A stretch of DNA of 64,000 nucleotides, taken from assembly GCF_007655135.1 (NCBI RefSeq), contig NC_045127.1, positions 40,373,538 to 40,437,537 on the forward strand, written 5' to 3'. This document shows positions 1-10,938 of the stretch, one piece after another (within the stretch, counting starts at the first letter, position 1; each line of letters opens with the position of its first letter). The DNA is from Punica granatum (taxonomy: Eukaryota; Streptophyta; Magnoliopsida; Myrtales; Lythraceae). The position numbers and the translations under genes are program-made. The notes beneath the pieces were generated by a model that did no database searches, was not told the origin of the DNA, and saw only the letters and a program-made list of their open reading frames with translations.

Positions 1-505
1 TGATCTGGGGCACACATCAAAACCGTTCCCCCAATAGGCTCTAGGTCCATCAGCCTGGGCACGCGCCGAGGTTTCTTTCTCAATAAGTTTGAGGTTCTTC
101 AGCCTGGTGCACACCCCGAAGTTGCTCCCTCAATAGGCCCAAGCTCCATTGGGGTAGGGCACGCATTATAACCACTTCCCCCAATAGGTCTGAGCTCCTT
201 CGGCTTAGGGCACGCATCAGAACCACTCCCCCTAATCGGCTCGAGGTCCCTCAGCTTAGGGCACGTGCCGTAATTACTTCCTTAACAAGCCCAAGGTCCC
301 TCAGCTTGGGGCACGCGGCGAAGTTACTCCTCTAACAGGTCTGAGCTCCCTCGACCTAGGGCACTCATCAGAACAACTCCCCCAATAGGCTTGAGGTCCC
401 TCAACCTGGGGCACGCACTAAAGTTTCTCCCCCAATAGGCTCGACCTCATTCGGCCTGGAGCATGCATAAGAACTGCTCCCTCCAACAAGCCCAAACTCC
501 CTCAT
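1..505. repeat. Tandem array, ~50-bp unit, about 10 copies
   Basis: Diverged units of 49-51 bp follow one another. Each has the scheme 'aggctcgaggtccctcagc' + 'tggggcacgc' + a variable piece + 'aactccccccaat'. The array continues past the left edge of the window and stops at about 505, where gypsy gag-like sequence begins. Minisatellites of this kind are common in the 3' untranslated regions of Tat/Ogre elements, so this could be the remnant of one, but nothing beside it proves that. Confidence 0.85.
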
Positions 506-509
506 AAAA

Positions 510-1330
510 GTATAACGACAACTCAAGATAGGGAGACCGAGCAAGCAAGATAGTGGTTCTTATTTGAGTTCTTCTTCAAATTAGAAGTTGAAATGGGATC
601 CAAGCTCAAGATTAATAGAGAAACCCAAATTGAATGCTGAAAAGGGCATGAGCAAGAGCCAAGGGGACAACAAGAAGAGAGGTAATTTTACATCCCAATC
701 TCAAAGAAATAAGGATATTAAATGTTTTTGGTATTTGGGTCTAGGCGTATTTCTTCTTATTGTCCAAATAAAAGGGCAATGATTACGCTAAATAGTGGGA
801 AAATTGAAACCTAAGATGAGGAAATTGATTCCATGGCAACACAGGATGATTCTAGTGATTATGAATATGTTGCTGAAGGGAATGCCTTAGTAATCATGAC
901 AACACGTAATGCACAAATCAAAGAATAAGAGAGAGATAATGTGCAAAAGAGAGAATATATTCCACACTAAATGTCACGTGAATGATTAGGTTTGTAGTTT
1001 AATCATTGATGGGAGTAGCTATGTGAATGTGGCTAGTAAGTTACTTGTTGACAAATTGGAATTGCATGCATTGAACTATTCTAGGCCATATAAGTTGTGA
1101 TGGTTGAATGAAAATGGAAAAGTAAAGGTGAACAAATAAGTTATTGTTTCCTTTACGATTGGGAAATACAAGGATGAGGTTCTTTGTGATGTAGTGCCCA
1201 TGCATGTTAGTCATGTGTTGCTTGGGAGGTCATAACAAATTGATAGACAAGCAATACATGATTGGTATAATAATCGATATTCCTTTATCAAGGATGGGAG
1301 AAAGGTGACACTTGTGCCATTGGCATCTAA
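510..1330 (+). pseudogene. gag C-terminus and aspartic protease remnant (Ty3/gypsy)
   Basis: The piece from 588 to 782 is a basic gag tail ending in a wrecked CCHC knuckle: 'DIKCF' survives, but the later Cys and His positions are lost (it reads LGLGVFLLIV where a knuckle is expected). From ~985 the protease follows. 'LIIDGSSYVNVAS' occupies the active-site region, and further on come 'DEVLCDVVPMHVSHVLLGR' and 'RYSFIKDGRKVTLVPL'. Several stops (near 975, 1098, 1138, 1232) interrupt it. Protein processing function is gone. The order gag-protease leads directly into the RT region downstream. Confidence 0.8.
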
Positions 1331-1339
1331 TCAAGTATA

Positions 1340-2990
1340 AAGATTAGCTTCGAATCAAGAGATTCATTTGTGAGAAAAGTGAGGTAGATGTTGAGATTCA
1401 AAGAAAAAGAGAGAGTGAGTAAGTGAGAAAGGAAAATGGTAAGAATAGAGATTAAGAAAATAAAGAGAACGGAAAAAAAGAGAGCCTCAACTTTAGATGA
1501 GACGAGAGAGTTAGTAGAGAGAAAAGAGAAAAAAGATGAGTTTCTGTGCAAAAGAAAGAGAGATCAAGAGTGCTTTCAAAACTAATCATCCAATGATCTT
1601 GTTCGTTTACAAATATGCTTATTTATCTAACCTTGATTATTCTTTCCCAAGTTTTGCTACTTCTCTTTTTACAAGAGTTTGGAGATGTCTTTCTCGAGGA
1701 GTTACACAAAAGTTTGCCAAGGGGAATAGAGCATCAAATTGACTTTGTGTCGGGAGCTATGATTCCAAATCGGCCAACTTATCGAAGTAATCTGGAGGAG
1801 ACAAAAGAGCTTCAAAGGCAAGTGGACGAGTTGATAGGTAAAGAGAATGTGCGTGAGAGCATGAGCCCTTGTGCTATCCCGGTGTTGTTGATGTCAAAGA
1901 AAGATGGTACTTGGCGTATGTGTGTTGATCGCCCTGCTGTGAACAAAATCACGATAAAGTATCGACATCTCATTCATCGATTAGATGATATGTTGAATGA
2001 ATTGCATGGTTCCACTTTATTCTCAAAGATAGACTTGAAAAATGGATACCATCAGATTATGATGAAAGAGGGTAAAAAGGGGAAAATTGCTATAAAAACA
2101 AAACATGATTTGTATAAGTGGTTAGTTATGCCATTTGGATTGACTAATGCGCCTAGTACTTTCACGAGGCTCATGAATCATGTTTTGTGTGCTTTTATTG
2201 GAAAATTCATGGTTGTATATGTCGATGATATCTTAGTCAATAGTTAAAGCTTGAATGATCATATCCATCATTTGTCGTGTGTTCTTCAAGCATTGAGGCA
2301 TGGAAAACTATATGATAACCCGAAAAAAAATGTACATTTTGCATGGATCGAGTTGTGCTTTTGGGATTTGTTGTGAGTGCCGAGGTATTGAGGTCGATAA
2401 GGAAAAGGTGAAAGCAATTAAGGATGGGCCAACACGGAAATCTGTAACTGAGGTAAGAAGTTTTCATGGTTTAGCCAGCTTTAATAGTCGATCTGTGCAT
2501 GATTTTTGTACATTGGCTACACCATTGACCGAAGTGGTTAGTTTCAAATGGGAAGTAGAGTAAGAGCAAGCATTTAATTTTAAAGGTTTTGTTCTGCACC
2601 TTTATTGGTTTTACATAATTTTTCGAAAACTTTTGAGATAGAATGTGATACTTCCAGGATTGGTATAGATGTTATTTTGACGCAGGAAAAATGTCACATT
2701 GCCTAATTTAGAGAGAAGTTAAGTGGAGCAGCCTTGAACTATTCAACATATGACAAAGAGCTTTATGCTTTGGTGCTCGCACATTCGAGATGTGGCAATA
2801 CTACCTGTGGCCGGAAGAATTTATCATACACACAAACCACAAATCATTGAAGCATTTGAAAGGAAAAGCTGAATCGAAGACATGCAAAGTGGGTGAAATT
2901 TATAGAGATATTTCCGTACGTGATTTAGTGCAAGCAAGGAAATGAAAACGTGATTGTTGATGCATTATCATGAAGGTATGTACTAATCTC
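1340..2990 (+). pseudogene. Reverse transcriptase and RNase H remnant (Ty3/gypsy)
   Basis: The best preserved part is 1615-2247, an open stretch of about 210 codons. It contains 'GIEHQIDFVSGAMIPNRP', 'VLLMSKKDGTWRMCVD', 'LFSKIDLKNGYHQI', 'MPFGLTNAPSTF' and an intact 'VVYVDDIL' catalytic box. A stop directly after the box at ~2245 and frame changes near 1680 and 2290 break it. The connection domain continues in another frame (2300-2563: 'GIEVDKEKVKAIKDGPT'). RNase H is visible at about 2590-2960 ('[20 protein letters not shown]'), again frameshifted. The 1536-1680 segment matches the protease-RT linker ahead of a frameshift. Confidence 0.88.
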
Positions 2991-4440
2991 TACTCTAAAT
3001 GCTAAATTTCTTGGGTTTGAGCATCTTAAGGAATTGTACATGCAAGATTCTAACTTTGGTGTTGTTTATAGCGCACATGAAAAGGGTGCATTTGGTAAGT
3101 TCTATAAGCATGATGAATTCTTATTTAGGAAGAATAAGCTTTGCATGCCTAATTCTTCTATACGTTAATTGCTTGTGCTTGAGTCGCATGGAGGCAGTCT
3201 TATGGGTCATTTCTAGGTAGCTAAGACTTTGGATATTTTGAAAGAACATTTCTTTTGGTTGCATATGGAGAGAGATGTGGAGAGAATTTACTCTAAATGT
3301 GTTACTTGTAAGAATGCAAAATATACGGCCAAATCCCATGGAATGTACATGCCTTTATTAGTTCCCAGTGAGCTTTGGACTGATATATCTATGGACTTCA
3401 TCCTAGGATTGCCTAGGTCTAGTAAAGGTTGAGATTTTATTTTCATGGTTGTGGATCGGTTTTCTAAGATTGCTCATTTTATTTCATGTCACAAAATTGA
3501 TGATACCACACATGTTGCTTACTTGTTCTTTAGGGAGGTAGTGCGATCGCATGGGATACCTAAGAGCATAGTTAGTGATTGAGATGCTAAATAATTGAGT
3601 CATTATTTGCGCATCTTGTGGAGAAAGTTAGGAAATAAATTGTTGTTTTCTACTATTTGTCATTCCCAAACGGATGGGCAAACCATGATGGTTAATAGAA
3701 CGTTGTTCACTATTATTCGTGTTGTTATAAAAAGGAATTAAAGTCTTGGGAAGATTGCAGACCATTTCTACTAACTTCTCACCATTTTCAGATTGCGTAT
3801 GGTTTTAATCCATTAACACTTTTGGATCTGATTCATTTGCCTATAAGTGAGATTTCTAATCTTGATGGAAAGAAAAAGTCAGATATGGTGAAGAAGATTC
3901 ATGAAGAGGTGAGGCAATACATCTTGAAGAAGAATGAGCAATATGCTGATCGTGTCAACAAGGGACAGAGGAAAGTGACTTTTGATCCCGGAGATTGGGT
4001 GTGGGTTCATATGAGGAAGGAGAGATTTCCAACCAACGGAAATCCTAATTGAGTCCACGAGGAATTGGCATTCCGAGTCTTGGTCAAAATCAATGATAAT
4101 GCTTACAAAATAGATTTACCGAATGAGTATAATATTAGTCCAACTTTTAATTTTTATTTTATCTTTCTCCTATTGATGTAGGTCTCGATTCGAGAACAAA
4201 TCCTTTTGAGGAGAGGGAGAATGATGAGGATCGCTAGCATGATGATGTGGTTGATGCACATGAGCTTGAAAGTCGGATTCGTGAAGATGGAGCTGATGCA
4301 CAAGATCTTGGAGATTTGCATGTGCCGAGTGGACCAATCACATGAGTGAATGCAAGACAAATTCAACAAGTTATGGGGAGCTTGATGGACTTTTCGGGCC
4401 AAGAGGAGTCTAATTTAATTGGGCCTCCAAAGGGCTTTAA
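2991..4440 (+). pseudogene. Integrase remnant and polyprotein C-terminus (Ty3/gypsy)
   Basis: An HHCC-type zinc-binding segment lies around 3229-3330 ('YSKCVTCKNAKY'). It is followed by the catalytic core: 'LWTDISMDFILGLP', '[13 protein letters not shown]', 'GIPKSIVSD' and '[12 protein letters not shown]'. In the family the last motif normally carries the catalytic Glu; here that position is Met, so the DDE triad is broken even apart from the stops at 3430, 3582 and 3592. The GPY/F-like region (3890-4050, 'GQRKVTFDPGDWVWVHMRKE') and a tail reaching the 'GPIT' and 'QIQQ' motifs near 4335-4375 close the polyprotein. Confidence 0.88.
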
Positions 4441-5000
4441 TCAATTGACTTGCCATGAGATAGTCGCTAGTCCAACCCAAATTAGAATAGACGCATAAGG
4501 AAAGTTAATAAGAGCTGAAGATAGAATAAAATTAATGCCAACTAATTTAGGTGGCCTAACTTTAATTTTCTTTCATTAATTTTTAGTTTTAAGGAAACTA
4601 AGATTAGTTTGTTTTTCAAGTTTAATAATTTCTCATTTCATTAGGCTTATATAAGGAGGTTGAAAAGATGATCCTGGGGCAGAATATTTTGGTGAGATTT
4701 CTCCTTTGTTCTTCATTAAACTCTTCGAATAATCAAGTGTGATAGCTTGTGAGGTTCGACACAATTTGATATTATTGATTTTTCTTTCTTCATAAACAAC
4801 ATGTCACTAGTCATTGTCTTGATATTATTGATTCTTGTTTCTCTATAAATAACGGGTCAATTATCCTCTTTATCTAAATCCATAAAACCAAAACAAGTTC
4901 AATTTTGGCTTTAGCAAAGAGCTGCAGTCGTGCTGCACCTTTTAGCTCAGTTTTTCTAGGTCGTTAGCTTTTTAAAGGCTTATAATTTGCCTTTGCCATT
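4440..5000 (+). repeat. Probable 3' LTR remnant of the gypsy element
   Basis: Directly after the polyprotein tail comes AT-rich non-coding sequence with a promoter-like 'cttatataagg' at ~4645 followed by pyrimidine-rich sequence, the order expected of an LTR U3/R region. Borders and terminal TG/CA cannot be fixed and no second copy exists in the window, so the call rests on position and layout. Confidence 0.45.
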
Positions 5001-6446
5001 AGCTTCCAATTTGAACCCTTATAAGTCTTTAGAAAGTACAAGAGCTTAGAGTTAATCTTAGCCACTTATATCTTTATATATAATGCAAAATTAACCCATA
5101 AGACCTAAGTTTGCAGCTTTAATTAATTTTCAGTTAATATTGCAAACACATCCTTGTACCAGGAACTAACTTTAGTCCAAAAGAGAAAAACCAAATTGTC
5201 CTCAAGGCTAATTTCCATATATAGATTTTTTTATTTATAATAACTTTCCAAATAAGGATACTTTTATTTGTATCTCATATATATATTCCTCATTAAGATC
5301 TACCTCAATTTTAGATTCGACTTCGGGATGTGTTAGCAGCCCTACAATCAAATTGCAAGCTTTATTCGATAATTGATACCTAAATAACTATCTTATTAGA
5401 TATAATTAATTATTAGCTTAGATGAGTCCGATGTGACTAATTAGATTTATCATTAATTGACAATGAGATTATAATATCAACTTCTTTGACATTATCGAAA
5501 ATTCTCTTTCACACTAGAAGGCAAAATTCCCAAAATGCCCCTGGTTCTCATAAGTCATAGATACCGCCTAACACAACATGCCATGACCATCCAAGTAATG
5601 ACAAACACGGGATTATAACATTCTTATGAACTAATGACAATATTTGTCATGCACTTGAATCTCTTCATTACAAGATCCTGATCAAGGCGGGGTCATGGTT
5701 AATGTCAAACCATATAACTAACATTAAGGAGTCTTTGGGTTTCTACTCTTTGATCAACAAGACTTAAACTAGAAGTTCCTTTCTATTCAAGTCCAATTAC
5801 CTTGGCCAAGGACTTCTTGATCAAGAATCAACCTCATAGCCATAGGACATTTTCCCTATTCACACATGTTAATGAATCCATTCTTGATTGGTCAACTACC
5901 TCCATATACAACTAACTAAAGCAACCAATAGCCGGATACCAAGTTAGGCATAAGTATATAAATAGTAGCAAATTTTAGCCACCTATGCACAAAGTAATCA
6001 TGTCATCTTATGTCTAAGGATTTTATGTACTAATATGATCTAGATAATGTTTCATTGACATTAATGAATTATCTACTCGTCATGTTCAACCTACTTATCA
6101 CAAAATTATCTGCATGTCTGTCTTGACATCTATGTCGTATAGCATGAGACTCACTATTCCATTATCATTAGTATTGCATACTAAACATGGATACAGACAG
6201 ACATAACGATCTTCCGGAGTGATAATTACCAATTAAGACTCATACGATCGTGAAATGTTTTTAAGAAACTTGTACTAGATTACTACATCACTCATATTCT
6301 CAACTACATGAGAAGGAAGAATCTAACAAGAATCTTCAGGATTTATTCTGATAAACATACACATATTGTGAATAACATAACAATTAGCTGTCATAAATAG
6401 GAATTATCCAATGTACATATATCGGCTATAGACCATACAACTAATA

Positions 6447-6482
6447 CAGTGTATACATATATATATATATATACATATATAT
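6447..6482. repeat. (TA)n-type microsatellite
   Basis: Alternating TA/CATA units, imperfect, in AT-rich spacer. Confidence 0.85.
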
Positions 6483-6846
6483 CTTCGGTGCACATATAAG
6501 AAGCTTTTATCAAAATACAATACGTATGAAAATTGTAAAGATGGTGTGACATGCATAAAAGAGAGAGCAGGTATACGTATATTGGTACCTTTGAGGAAAC
6601 ATTGGATCGATTATCCTCCTTCATTGCTTATCTATCTATCTAATAGTTAAATAATAGAAAACTTATAAAGTTTTGAGCATATATAGAGAGAGTATGTAAT
6701 ATATTGTTACTCTTGCACATATTTTTATGTTATGGATTTAGTTTATTATATTATATCATATTATATTTTTTATGAATGAAAATGAACTTTACCCTTATTA
6801 CTCTTTGTCTTTTTAGGCCTGAATTAAAAAATATTTTATTAAATAA

Positions 6847-6875
6847 ATTATTATTATTATTATTATTATTATTAT
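6847..6875. repeat. (ATT)n microsatellite
   Basis: About nine consecutive TTA/ATT triplets. Confidence 0.9.
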
Positions 6876-7510
6876 ACCTTATTCAAATTTAATACATGAA
6901 AAATAAAAGGCCATATTTTCGTAAAAAGTTTTCCACCGCGTAGTTTATTGGGACGTAACCACTACTTTTTATATTTATTACTTTCTTATCTTAAAAGAAA
7001 TTTTGTTTTTACATCTAATATTATTTTTGGATTATTGGATTCAGAACTAATAATTACACAATAAACAAAATGAGATTCAACACAAAATAAATAATTAGAG
7101 TATGTGCTTTTCAATAGAGCACTATTGTTGAATTAAACACAAAATGTAAATTTGAGGAAGCATAAAAGATTACAAGTAGCACTATACAATTTAACAGGCC
7201 TAGTACACAGTTAAAAATAATTATATATATATAAACAAATGGCTCAATTTGCTTAAAGCATTATGTTATACCTCACATGTAGGCCATATTTCATCAAATG
7301 CTAAAGCAACCGTTGGCCATTTGGGTCTCTCTTTGGAGTAAGCTCTTCATGTTAAATTTTATGTAATATATTGTATTAAATGATGTAATCTAAATATAAT
7401 AACACGCGTTCACCCAAAAAAATATAATAAAATGCAAATATGCAAGTACTATAACGCGTATAAATAATAACACCGCTCGTGCATGTACGGCCCACCAACA
7501 CTAGTAATTA

Positions 7511-7845
7511 TTATTTCCGCACCTCGTCCCCATCATCGAATATGGTTATCACGAACTCCTCACACCTGCCCGCTTGATTGTTGTTGGACGACTTAGCTGC
7601 AGTCGTGGCACTATTGTTTTGCTTCGCGCTGAGGAGCATGACTAGTACTGGCCTGACTCTGCCCTTGTTGGCCTCGACCGTGGGTACTTGATGAAGCAGC
7701 GTCGTCGACCCGTATTTTGACCTGCTTTGGCGAACCTTCGAGATTGAATAAGTTGTACTCTACATGGCCTCATCTTGCTCATGGTTGCTGGGGATATTGA
7801 TTAATTCAACGTGAAATATGGTAAGGAAGAGGACTTGTATTTATA
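7511..7845 (-). other. Possible small minus-strand gene or relic with TATA box
   Basis: On the minus strand a TATA-like 'actataaatacaag' (about 7834-7847) is followed ~55 bp later by an ATG at 7782. It opens a basic 46-codon frame (starts MSKMRPCRVQLIQS, stop at 7642). A second frame continues to a stop at 7511 and ends in an acidic tail (CEEFVITIFDDGDEVRK). Base composition (GC-richer, few homopolymers) differs sharply from the AT-rich surroundings at 7511-7790, which suggests coding origin. A single frameshift could join the two frames. I do not recognise the product; it may be an intact micro-gene, a pseudogene or chance. Confidence 0.3.
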
Positions 7846-8110
7846 GTGGGAGTTAGAGATTATAACCTTTCTCTGCCTAAGCTTAATTCTAGCAAGTGGA
7901 TATTACGTAGTTCATGTATGTCACTGTAGACTATTAATTGTACGATTACCTTTCCTAAAGAAACTTTCCAGTGCTCGCCTCTTCTTTCCATCCCAATTTA
8001 ACCGATTCAACTCGCTGTTCGCGCCCATAGATCTCACCTCGCCATTACATCAGAAATTGCCCGATATATACATGTCATTTTCAAGTAGTTCAATAATTAT
8101 TTAGGAATAC

Positions 8111-8111
8111 G

Positions 8112-8141
<30 letters not shown>
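8111..8141. repeat. (TA)n microsatellite
   Basis: Perfect alternating TA run of about 30 bp. Confidence 0.92.
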
Positions 8142-8143
<2 letters not shown>

Positions 8144-8420
8144 CTAGTAGGGCATGAGAATTTTCTGGATTTGGTTTTCGGTGATATTATTATATCTCAT
8201 AATGTTGGAATGGGAAGACGCTCAGCAGTCAAGTTCATGCCATGACTTATCGATCAAGAAACAGATTAATAATAATTCTTGCCATATATGTTTTTCGCAG
8301 GCTCGATGATTCCACGGGCTTGATTAGAAAATGTAGGTTTTCTTCAACCGAAAAGACAACGTTTTAACAAATGCGATATAACATATAATAAATATTTATA
8401 TATAAATATATTTAAAATTA

Positions 8421-8454
8421 AATAATAATAATAATAAATAAATAAATAAATAAA
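8421..8454. repeat. (ATA)n/(AATA)n microsatellite
   Basis: ATA triplets pass into AAAT tetramers. Confidence 0.85.
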
Positions 8455-8808
8455 CTTTTGTCATAATAACCATACAAATAAAGGATATATTTGTAAAATT
8501 ACATTACTTTCCCATCGATTTATTTAATCAAATGTAACAATCTTATATTATCTTATATTTTTTCAAATAATAATAACATATCAATCATAGTAATATCATA
8601 TTTCTTATAATTTGACATTCTCGAACTTACTTTTTCTGCAATCTAATATTCTCTATAATCTAATAATATGCGAACCAAACGGCCCAGAACAATTGAGTAT
8701 GACAAGATAGTCGTGCGAAAGTAGCAACAAAAGGATTTTATTTGAAAGGTCCATTGTTCCTTTGCATCCAAATATTGTAGCCGAAGCCGATTTATAATCA
8801 ACGTCTCT

Positions 8809-8835
8809 ATTTATTTATTTATTTATTTATTTATA
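8809..8835. repeat. (TATT)n microsatellite
   Basis: Six to seven TTTA tetramers. Confidence 0.88.
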
Positions 8836-8904
8836 TAGTAACATTGACTTGAGAAGCAACAAAAATACTTCAGTTAATGCAAAATGAAAAGAAGATGAAC
8901 AAAA

Positions 8905-9720
8905 AACCCCCTAGGCCCCCTAGGCCTATCTCCTGAAACCTCTGAAACCCTAAAACCTCAACTTCCACTGTTGCCGCCGGCACGACTGGCGGCAATTCCC
9001 ATGCCCCTAACCAGATCGATCGTCCTGCTTCTTTCATCAGTATTCATCAGCTTCTCTGCCTCTTATCTCCAACTCCAATTACACCTCCCTACTTCTCGGC
9101 CCGCTGCTCCCCACCCCGATCCCCCACCCCGTGTGTCTTGTTCGCTGCTCCTCCACCGCTTCTCCATCTTGGCTAATCGCCCTCGTATCTCCACGATGAT
9201 CGATCTTGGCTCGGATCCAGTCCATGGCCACTCCCCCCGTCCTGATCGAGATTTCTAGTATCTTTTATGGTCACCTCCCCTCGTCCACCACCAAAAGAAG
9301 CTCTAGTTACCCGGACGATTATTGTCGATGATTTACCGACGTAGTCCGATGGTACCCACCTGTTTGATGTTCTGTCCACCACCCTAGTGTCCATATCAAG
9401 GTGTGCTCAGTCTGGCTAGTTCGTGGTTGGTTGTTATGTCTTAAATTGTGTCCAGTCAGATCTGGTGGAAATTCAGTGAGTGTGATTCCTCGATGTTTCT
9501 TCTATTGTTTATATTGTGGGTTCGCTATAAGGGTCCATGGGGATGGACCCGTGGCTGGTAGTCTATGTGTAGGCCAGTGGCCTCGACAACGTCTTAGTCG
9601 ATTGTATTTTGGCTGGCCCCCGAAGACAGCAGTCAATTCATTCTGTTGGTTGGTGGTCTCGCCACCGTGGCAATGTAAATTATGATGTGCTCAGTAAAAT
9701 ATGATTCTTTCGACCAAAAA
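8905..9720 (+). mobile_element. GC-rich island, possible LINE-derived insertion
   Basis: An ~800-bp GC-rich block stands abruptly inside AT-rich DNA. It opens with 'ccccctaggccccctaggcc' and includes an inverted repeat 'ttgccgcc...ggcggcaa' (8970-8995). It closes with 'tttcgaccaaaaaaagtg' at ~9708-9726, an A-rich end like that of plant non-LTR retrotransposons. A 95-codon frame (8971-9258) is Pro/Ser/Leu-rich and matches no family I know. No clear target-site duplication was found. It may be an internally deleted LINE or a captured 5' UTR. Confidence 0.35.
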
Positions 9721-10332
9721 AAGTGAAAAACCAAAAAAATAAATATTTTTCAAAAGTTAAAATATATAATGAATTTAAAATAATGAAATAGTAATTGAAA
9801 AATACAATATTTTTAATTTAAAAAAAGTAATAATGAACTATAGATAAAATTGTTATTAAAACTTTCGAATTAGGTACTTTAAAATTTTACGACGAAGATG
9901 AGTCTATAGATAAAATTGTATTGGCTTTGTGATTTTATAAGTAGAATGACATTTGTATTTTATATACAAATTTGATGATTATGTGAATGTGAACAATAAT
10001 GCATAAAACTAGTATCATATTTTAACATTATAAGCTGATAGATACAATATTAAATAAATAAATAAATAAAATAAGTTCGTGCAATGGATAAGTTAGCGAT
10101 TTATAATCAACATATATACAATATTTGCCTACTTCTTTTCTAGTTTAAAATGGGCTTCGAAGGGATATAGGGGAAACAAAGATATAATTTGCTACTGTTA
10201 AGTTACAGCAATTATAATATTTTCTTCCATTAACACTTAATAATATATATATATATATATATATAAACGTAAGATAGAAAATAAATTCATTTAGCATTTT
10301 TTCCCTATAAAATCTATTTCAACATTAAGAAT
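9721..10332. other. AT-rich spacer, no gene seen
   Basis: A/T-rich throughout with a (AAAT)n stretch near 10055-10072 and a (TA)n microsatellite at 10243-10265. Confidence 0.6.
10243..10265. repeat. (TA)n microsatellite
   Basis: Perfect alternating AT run about 70 bp left of the TRIM insertion. Confidence 0.9.
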
Positions 10333-10517
10333 TGTTAGAAAAAATCCACAGGCTTACTCTGAACTCGGTTCAATCTTTAACTCAAAAGTTTAAGTCAATA
10401 AGTTACCAAATCATTGTCTTTTATAAATTTATGAATTTTCTCTCAACTTTTTCATGTGGGATTACCTCCAACACCCGCCATCACCATTCTCTATATAGGA
10501 AAGAAACCGTCCCAACA
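10333..10517 (-). repeat. TRIM 3' LTR
   Basis: Starts TGTTGGGACGG, ends TTCTAACA on the minus strand. Shares the block 'tgggattacctccaacaccc' (plus strand) with the partner at 10753. Confidence 0.94.
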
Positions 10518-10738
10518 ATTCTCCCCCTTTCTCGACTATGTGGAGGACTTCGTCGTAATCCCCGTGATACGACGGCTAAGCAACACACTGAAAACAACTA
10601 ATTTCGAGCTGGGCTTCCACTTCTAGACTCGTATACCAATTGTTAGGACCTTCACTAGCCACGAGTTCCACACTCGGGCCTGGTGTGGTATGAATTTCCA
10701 CGCATAGTGTGTGCGATTTTCTAGAATCGTTACCTTGG

Positions 10739-10752
10739 GCTCTGATACCACT
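10739..10752 (-). promoter_or_regulatory. TRIM primer-binding site (initiator Met tRNA type)
   Basis: Minus strand reads TGGTATCAGAGC at the 5' LTR/internal junction, the common plant LTR-element PBS complementary to the tRNA-Met 3' end. Confidence 0.9.
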
Positions 10753-10938
10753 TGTTAGAAAAAAATCCACATGCTTACTTCGGACTCGGGTCCATCTGCA
10801 ACTCAAAAGTTTAAATCAATAAGTTGCTAGACCATTATCTCTTATAAGCCTATGGATTTCCTCTCAACTTTTCCATGTGGGATTACCTCCAACACCCGCC
10901 ATCACTATTCTCCATATAGGAGAGAAACCGTCCCAACA
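10753..10938 (-). repeat. TRIM 5' LTR
   Basis: Same ends as its partner. The PBS follows with two bases between on the minus strand. Confidence 0.94.

Larger units (their letters stand above)
510..4440 (+). mobile_element. Decayed Ty3/gypsy retrotransposon, 5'-truncated in gag
   Basis: Reading all three plus frames gives, in the right order, gag zinc-knuckle region, protease, reverse transcriptase, RNase H, integrase and a C-terminal tail typical of a common plant Ty3/gypsy polyprotein. Every domain has stops or frameshifts, so the copy is dead. The left boundary is the tandem array at ~505, with no 5' LTR or PBS, so the element was truncated or cut by rearrangement. The right end runs into an LTR-like tail. 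No target-site duplication was found. Confidence 0.9.
5001..8900. other. AT-rich intergenic region without recognised gene
   Basis: No reading frame here resembles a known protein, apart from the weak minus-strand candidate at 7511-7845 listed separately. The stretch 5520-6400 is lower in simple repeats and has the look of old dispersed repeat sequence, but I cannot name a family. 6650-8900 is dominated by A/T runs and microsatellites. Confidence 0.5.
10333..10938 (-). mobile_element. Complete TRIM (terminal-repeat retrotransposon in miniature)
   Basis: Two direct ~186-bp LTRs (10333-10517 and 10753-10938) flank 235 bp of internal DNA. On the minus strand each LTR begins TGTTGGGACGG and ends TTCTAACA. 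Directly after the 5' LTR comes TGGTATCAGAGC (10739-10750), the standard primer-binding site matching initiator-Met tRNA. A purine tract GAGAAAGGGGGAGAAT (10518-10533) precedes the 3' LTR. Both outer ends are flanked by the 5-bp target duplication AGAAT (10328-10332 and 10939-10943). There is no coding capacity, as usual for TRIMs: it would have moved only with enzymes supplied by an autonomous element. The LTRs differ at a few per cent or more by eye, so it is not very recent. Confidence 0.95.

Noticed and set aside
5520..6400. Possible LTR or env-like tail of a copia element
   Set aside because: The wording looks repeat-like, but no termini, PPT or coding sequence could be identified.
8971..9258. 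95-codon Pro-rich frame with hydrophobic start, a possible secreted protein
   Set aside because: Low complexity, no homologue recognised, lies in a block with a LINE-like end.
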